This document shows, in pieces, positions 42,270 to 45,223 of a DNA stretch of 45,223 nt. The notes under the pieces are model-generated. The model was not told the DNA's origin. It did no database searches and was given only the letters and a program-made list of their open reading frames with translations. Source of the DNA: Ruaniaceae bacterium KH17 (GTDB taxonomy: Bacteria; Actinomycetota; Actinomycetes; Actinomycetales; Actinomycetaceae). The stretch lies in assembly GCA_900199505.1 (NCBI GenBank), contig FZQV01000021.1, positions 1 to 45,223 on the forward strand. The letters run 5' to 3'. Each line of letters opens with the position of its first letter. Position 1 is the first letter of the stretch. The translations under genes and the position numbers were made by a program.

Positions 42270-42504
42270 TTATCGGGAATCGGAATGGGCGAGCGCAGGG
42301 GCGTTATCGGGAACCCGAACGTTCAATCCAGGCCCTACCCCAATCACTGGGAACCCGGACGTACACTTTTTGGACATCCGGCTTCCCGATAACCGCTGTG
42401 GCCGCCAGATCGAACATTCAGGCTCCCGATAACGTGCCGGATCGAGTGTCCCGGTTACCTGCAACGTGCGGCGCCTCCAGATCGCACATTCGGGTTCCTA
42501 ATAG
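42270..42504. repeat. cluster of family 4 motifs (TTATCGGGAACCCGAA)
   Basis: Versions of the motif occur at 42270, 42301 and 42336 in one orientation. Inverted versions occur near 42374-42395, 42408-42434, about 42447 and 42479-42504. The pair at 42301 (GCGTTATCGGGAACCCGAAC) and 42408-42434 is inverted over about 25 bases and could fold into a long stem. No coding is seen here, nor in 42505-42656. Confidence 0.7.
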
Positions 42505-42656
42505 TTCCGCGTGAGCGCACGAAGCGATGCAAGGACCGGCACTCATGCTCTGACGCCCGGAAGAGACCATCGTTTTCGTCCCCAGCCTTGAGCCGTACGC
42601 CCGCGCGCGGTGGGGGCAACCGCTCGCTCACCGCCACCGTCGCCAGCCGGCGGCGA

Positions 42657-43745
42657 CTACGCGCCCAACTGCTCGCGCAGGGCGCGGCGGTCGAGCTTGC
42701 CGAGCGCCGTCCGGGGGAGTTGCCCGACGGCAATCTCCCGCGGCTGGAAGGCAGGCCCGAGATGGGAAGTAGCGGAGCGGACATTGTCGAGCGAGAATCC
42801 GGGGGTCTCCGTGACGGCCACGACGCGCTGGCCCCACCGCTCATCTGGCACGCCAAGTACGGCCCATGCGCCGCCGAACGCCGCCTCGAGGCAGTCCTCC
42901 ACCACACGCGGGGGCACGTTCACGCCCCCCGAGACGATCACGTCGTCGGCGCGACCGAGCACCTCGATCCGACCGTCCTCGCGCCGGCGGCCGAGGTCCG
43001 CCGTGGTGAGCCAGCGCCGAGCACCGTCGCGAACGAACGGCTGGATCTCGGTGTCCAGGTAGCGCGTCATCAGCGTCGTACCGCCGAGCTCGACCCGGAC
43101 GCCCTCGATCCGGACCTGCACGCCGTCGAGGGGGACGCCGTCGTACACGCAGCCACCGCCAGTCTCGGTCATGCCGTAGGTGCGGACCACGCGGATACCT
43201 GCAGCTGCCGCGCGTATGGCGAGTGGTTCCGGCATTGCGGCGCCGCCGATCAGCACGGCGTCCAGCCGCGCGAGCAGATCCGGTGCCGTCTCGATGAGCG
43301 CTCGTAGCTGAGCGGGAACGTATGAGGCGTAGAGCGGGACGCCGGGGGTGCGGGACTCGAGTGCCGCACGCAGCTCGCCGGGATCATCCCAGCGCGAAAT
43401 CCCGATTGGTGTGGTGCCCGCGAGCGCGCTGCGGAAGGCGAGTTGGAAGCCGGCCACATGATCGGCCGTAAGTGTCGCGAGCCATTGGCCGGGACCGCCC
43501 AGCCGGGCGTGGGTCGCCGTGGCGCTCGCGGTGAGGGCGTCGAGGCTGAGGCCCACGAGATGGCCGGTGCCATCCGTCGAGCCGGAGGTACCGAGGATGA
43601 TGTCCACGCCCTCGAGGCTCTGCGTGATCGCTGAGAGGCGTGCGGGATCGGCGATCACGGCCAGCGGGCCGGACCGATCGCCGTCGAGCATTGCGCGGAG
43701 CATCGGCGCCAACTCCTGCACGCTGGGGCTCACCATCACATCCAC
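42657..43745 (-). CDS. menE: o-succinylbenzoate--CoA ligase MenE
   Basis: MenE activates o-succinylbenzoate to its CoA thioester in menaquinone synthesis. The 362-residue protein is the short actinobacterial form of the ANL superfamily. Visible motifs are the phosphate loop LGTSGSTDGTGH (53-62) and TYGMTETGGG. The hinge region TTADLGRRREDGRIEVLGRA and the C-terminal catalytic Lys in PRTALGKLDRRALR are also present. The phosphate loop lacks the usual Pro-Lys (TSGSTGxPK), which is unusual. GTG 43745 has TAAGGT six bases upstream. ATG 43736 is an alternative. menA lies downstream on the same strand after a 704-base repeat island. Confidence 0.9.
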   Translation of the reverse strand: MDVMVSPSVQELAPMLRAMLDGDRSGPLAVIADPARLSAITQSLEGVDIILGTSGSTDGTGHLVGLSLDALTASATATHARLGGPGQWLATLTADHVAGFQLAFRSALAGTTPIGISRWDDPGELRAALESRTPGVPLYASYVPAQLRALIETAPDLLARLDAVLIGGAAMPEPLAIRAAAAGIRVVRTYGMTETGGGCVYDGVPLDGVQVRIEGVRVELGGTTLMTRYLDTEIQPFVRDGARRWLTTADLGRRREDGRIEVLGRADDVIVSGGVNVPPRVVEDCLEAAFGGAWAVLGVPDERWGQRVVAVTETPGFSLDNVRSATSHLGPAFQPREIAVGQLPRTALGKLDRRALREQLGA

Positions 43746-43751
43746 ACACCC

Positions 43752-43757
43752 ACCTTA
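43752..43757 (-). promoter_or_regulatory. -10-like TAAGGT, leaderless menE
   Basis: Minus-strand TAAGGT ends six bases before GTG 43745. Confidence 0.45.
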
Positions 43758-43799
43758 TGCGCGTACCCGGCAGAACCTTCCGACAGCGCGGCCTTGTGC

Positions 43800-43813
43800 C
43801 ACTCACGTGGGTG
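43800..43813. repeat. family 3 palindrome
   Basis: CACTCACGTGGGTG, one mismatch from the 14-base palindrome at 12637 and 44009. Confidence 0.6.
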
Positions 43814-43835
43814 CGAGATGTCCAGCCGAGCGTAT

Positions 43836-43965
43836 CTCCGGCGCCGGGGTGGTGCGCGCAACCGGGGCGTGTCCCTTCAGGCTGGGGATAGCGTGCGCGT
43901 CTCTGGCGCCGGGGTGATGCGCGCAGGTGGGGCGTGTCTCTTCAGGCTGGGGATGGCCGAGGCAT
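43836..43965. repeat. direct repeat, two 65-base units
   Basis: CTCCGGCGCCGGGGTGGTGC (43836) and CTCTGGCGCCGGGGTGATGC (43901) begin two similar units of 65 bases, each ending in TTCAGGCTGGGGAT. The period equals that of the array on the other side of menE. Confidence 0.75.
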
Positions 43966-44008
43966 GGTTCTGCCCTCACCGTCGTCAGCCCATGCCCCGG
44001 GCGTCTGC

Positions 44009-44131
44009 CACTCACGTGAGTGCGAAAAGATCGCTACCGGGGTTCTAGGCGGACGCTTGCCACTCACGTGAGTGCGAAAAGATCGCTACCGGGGTTCTAG
44101 GCGGACGCTTGCCACTCACGTGAGTGCGAGA
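44009..44131. repeat. 52-base tandem repeat carrying family 3 palindromes
   Basis: CACTCACGTGAGTG at 44009, 44061 and 44113 heads two complete identical 52-base units and a partial third. The rest of each unit includes AAGATCGCTACCGGGGTTCT. No coding is seen in 43746-44298. Confidence 0.9.
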
Positions 44132-44298
44132 AGGCCACCATCTCGCCCGGCGAGGCACGAGGCGTGAAGTGCGGCGGCCGCGACACGGGGTAGGCTCCGG
44201 CATTTCGCTGATGTCGTGCGCCGGAATGCTGTGAACACTGGGGCGCGGATGGGTCTACCCTTATGAGGACCTGATGACTCGAACACTAGGGGAGTGAC

Positions 44299-45223
44299 AT
44301 GAAGCGATTGCTAGTTGGAGCGGCTGCGCTCGCGATCGCACTGGCGGGCTGCTCTTCGGCTGAGCCGGAGCCAACGCCCACGCCCGAGCCGACAACTGAG
44401 GCGCCGACACCGACGCCTACTCCCACGCCCACCCCGGAACCGACTCCAGAGGCCACCGCGTGCGCACCATTCACGGGGCTCGCTGCGGATGACGGCGACC
44501 CGAAGCCGCTCGTCGCGGTGAAGATCGAGAACTCGCGGCCCGCGCGCCCGCAGACGGGACTCGACGGGGCGGACGTGGTGTTCGTGGAAATGGTCGAGGG
44601 CGGTACCACTCGTTTCAATGCGTTGTACAACTCTGAGTTTCCCGAGACCGTGGGAAACATCCGATCGCTGCGCACCACCGATGCGAACATTCTCGGCCAG
44701 TGGAGCGGCGAAGTGACACTGTTCTACTCGGGCGGCATGCCGGTGCAGGAAGCCGACGTGCGCAACGCCGGCGTGACGCTCCGCGTGCACGGCACCCACG
44801 CCGGATTCTGGCGCTCGAATACCCGCGTGGCGCCGCACAACCTCTACCTCTCACTTGAAGAGCAGGCCGCGACCCTTGAGGCTCCGGAAGAGTGCCTAGA
44901 GGGCCTGTTCGAGTACCTTCCTGACGGCGACGCCGCCACGGATGGTGCGACAGGTGACGCCGCCACGGATGGTGCGACAGGTGACGCCGCCTCAAACGCC
45001 GCCGATGGCGCCTCGTCCTCCGGCGAGCCGGCCAGCACGATTCGGGCGAACTACCCGCGCGTGGTCTCCGGCTGGGATTGGAACGCTGACACCGAGCTGT
45101 GGGAGCGTAGCGATGACGGCGCCCCGAACGTGAACTCGCCCACCGGCGATCCGATCACGGCAGTCAACGTCGTGGTCCTGCACGTGACGGCGCGCGACAC
45201 CGGGCTCAAGGACTCCTCTGGCG
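44299..45223 (+). CDS. DUF3048-type lipoprotein (partial)
   Basis: The frame is open from ATG 44299 past the end of the window (308 codons visible). It starts MKRLLVGAAALAIALAGCSS, a lipoprotein signal with lipobox LAGC (Cys18). A Pro/Thr/Glu-rich linker follows at about 22-52. The DUF3048 domain then begins KPLVAVKIENSRPARPQTGL, with GADVVFVEMVEGGTTRF, NIRSLRTTD and HGTHAGFWR. A 27-base tandem repeat at 44929-44982 encodes DAATDGATG twice inside the domain. The role of DUF3048 is unknown. A surface or cell-wall role is suggested by the signal. AGGGGAG lies five bases before the ATG. Confidence 0.88.
   Translation, partial: MKRLLVGAAALAIALAGCSSAEPEPTPTPEPTTEAPTPTPTPTPTPEPTPEATACAPFTGLAADDGDPKPLVAVKIENSRPARPQTGLDGADVVFVEMVEGGTTRFNALYNSEFPETVGNIRSLRTTDANILGQWSGEVTLFYSGGMPVQEADVRNAGVTLRVHGTHAGFWRSNTRVAPHNLYLSLEEQAATLEAPEECLEGLFEYLPDGDAATDGATGDAATDGATGDAASNAADGASSSGEPASTIRANYPRVVSGWDWNADTELWERSDDGAPNVNSPTGDPITAVNVVVLHVTARDTGLKDSSG
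44929..44997 (+). repeat. in-frame 27-base tandem repeat
   Basis: Two identical units (44929-44955 and 44956-44982), each DAATDGATG, and a partial third, inside the lipoprotein gene. Copy number is likely to vary between strains. Confidence 0.85.

Noticed and set aside
44009-44131. CRISPR array
   Set aside because: Units are directly adjacent and wholly identical, with no variable spacers and no cas genes nearby.

Overview
The window is GC-rich bacterial chromosome with compact, actinobacterial-type gene order: ftsH-folE-folP-folBK-DUF3180, DUF2520-panC-panD, radA-disA, an Rv2747-type N-acetylglutamate synthase, the 32-residue basic ribosomal protein bS22, and resA-ccdA-resB-ccsB followed by DUF4229, menA and menE. 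It points to Actinomycetota, probably Actinomycetales or Micrococcales. I cannot name the genus. No rRNA, tRNA, CRISPR array or complete mobile element is visible.

Layout. 1-350: 3' remnant of an IS3-type transposase, then the ftsH leader. 350-5175: FtsH protease and a tightly packed folate operon (folE, folP, a folB-folK fusion, DUF3180). 5327-8513: two membrane PH-domain proteins and a Rossmann/DUF2520 protein. 8693-10077: panC-panD. 10248-12458 (minus): a CsoR/CstR-type repressor and a CoA-disulfide reductase-rhodanese, with an operator inside its own promoter. 12729-15095: lysS and a uridine-kinase-like protein. 15278-20283: glpD-glpK (minus) divergent from a polyol dehydrogenase. 20431-25530: N-acetylglutamate synthase, a membrane protein, MutY, a secreted or anchored unknown, DisA and RadA. 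25621-27890: glycerate kinase overlapping an acyl-CoA dehydrogenase. 27905-31885: xylose regulon (ROK repressor, xylA, xylB). 31886-34098: KtrA/KtrB potassium uptake. 34185-36395: HTH protein, bS22, glutaredoxin, MarR, histidine phosphatase. 36392-40269: cytochrome c maturation (TlpA/ResA, CcdA, ResB, CcsB). 40405-43745: PLDc_N protein, DUF4229, menA, menE. 44299-end: a partial DUF3048 lipoprotein.

The most unusual property is the density and variety of palindromic repeats. I separate four interspersed or clustered families: (1) a two-hairpin element of about 91-121 bp with ends GTCATTCTGCG...CGCAGAATGAC, six copies; (2) an element built on CGTTGAGTGAGCGAAGCGA, one paired and three single copies; (3) a 14-bp palindrome CACTCACGTGAGTG, six copies, some in a 52-bp tandem repeat; (4) a TTATCGGGAACCCGAA motif clustered near menA. 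There are also several one-off long hairpins. Most lie between genes, but some are read through in frame inside proteins: panC, the CoA-disulfide reductase, the N-terminus of the TlpA-like lipoprotein, and possibly KtrB. This recalls the protein-embedded palindromic elements of Rickettsia. The mobilising enzyme is not in the window.

A second global property is leaderless initiation. At least a dozen genes have a -10-like hexamer (TAnnnT or close) ending 5-7 bases before the start codon and no Shine-Dalgarno sequence. I used this to choose several starts.
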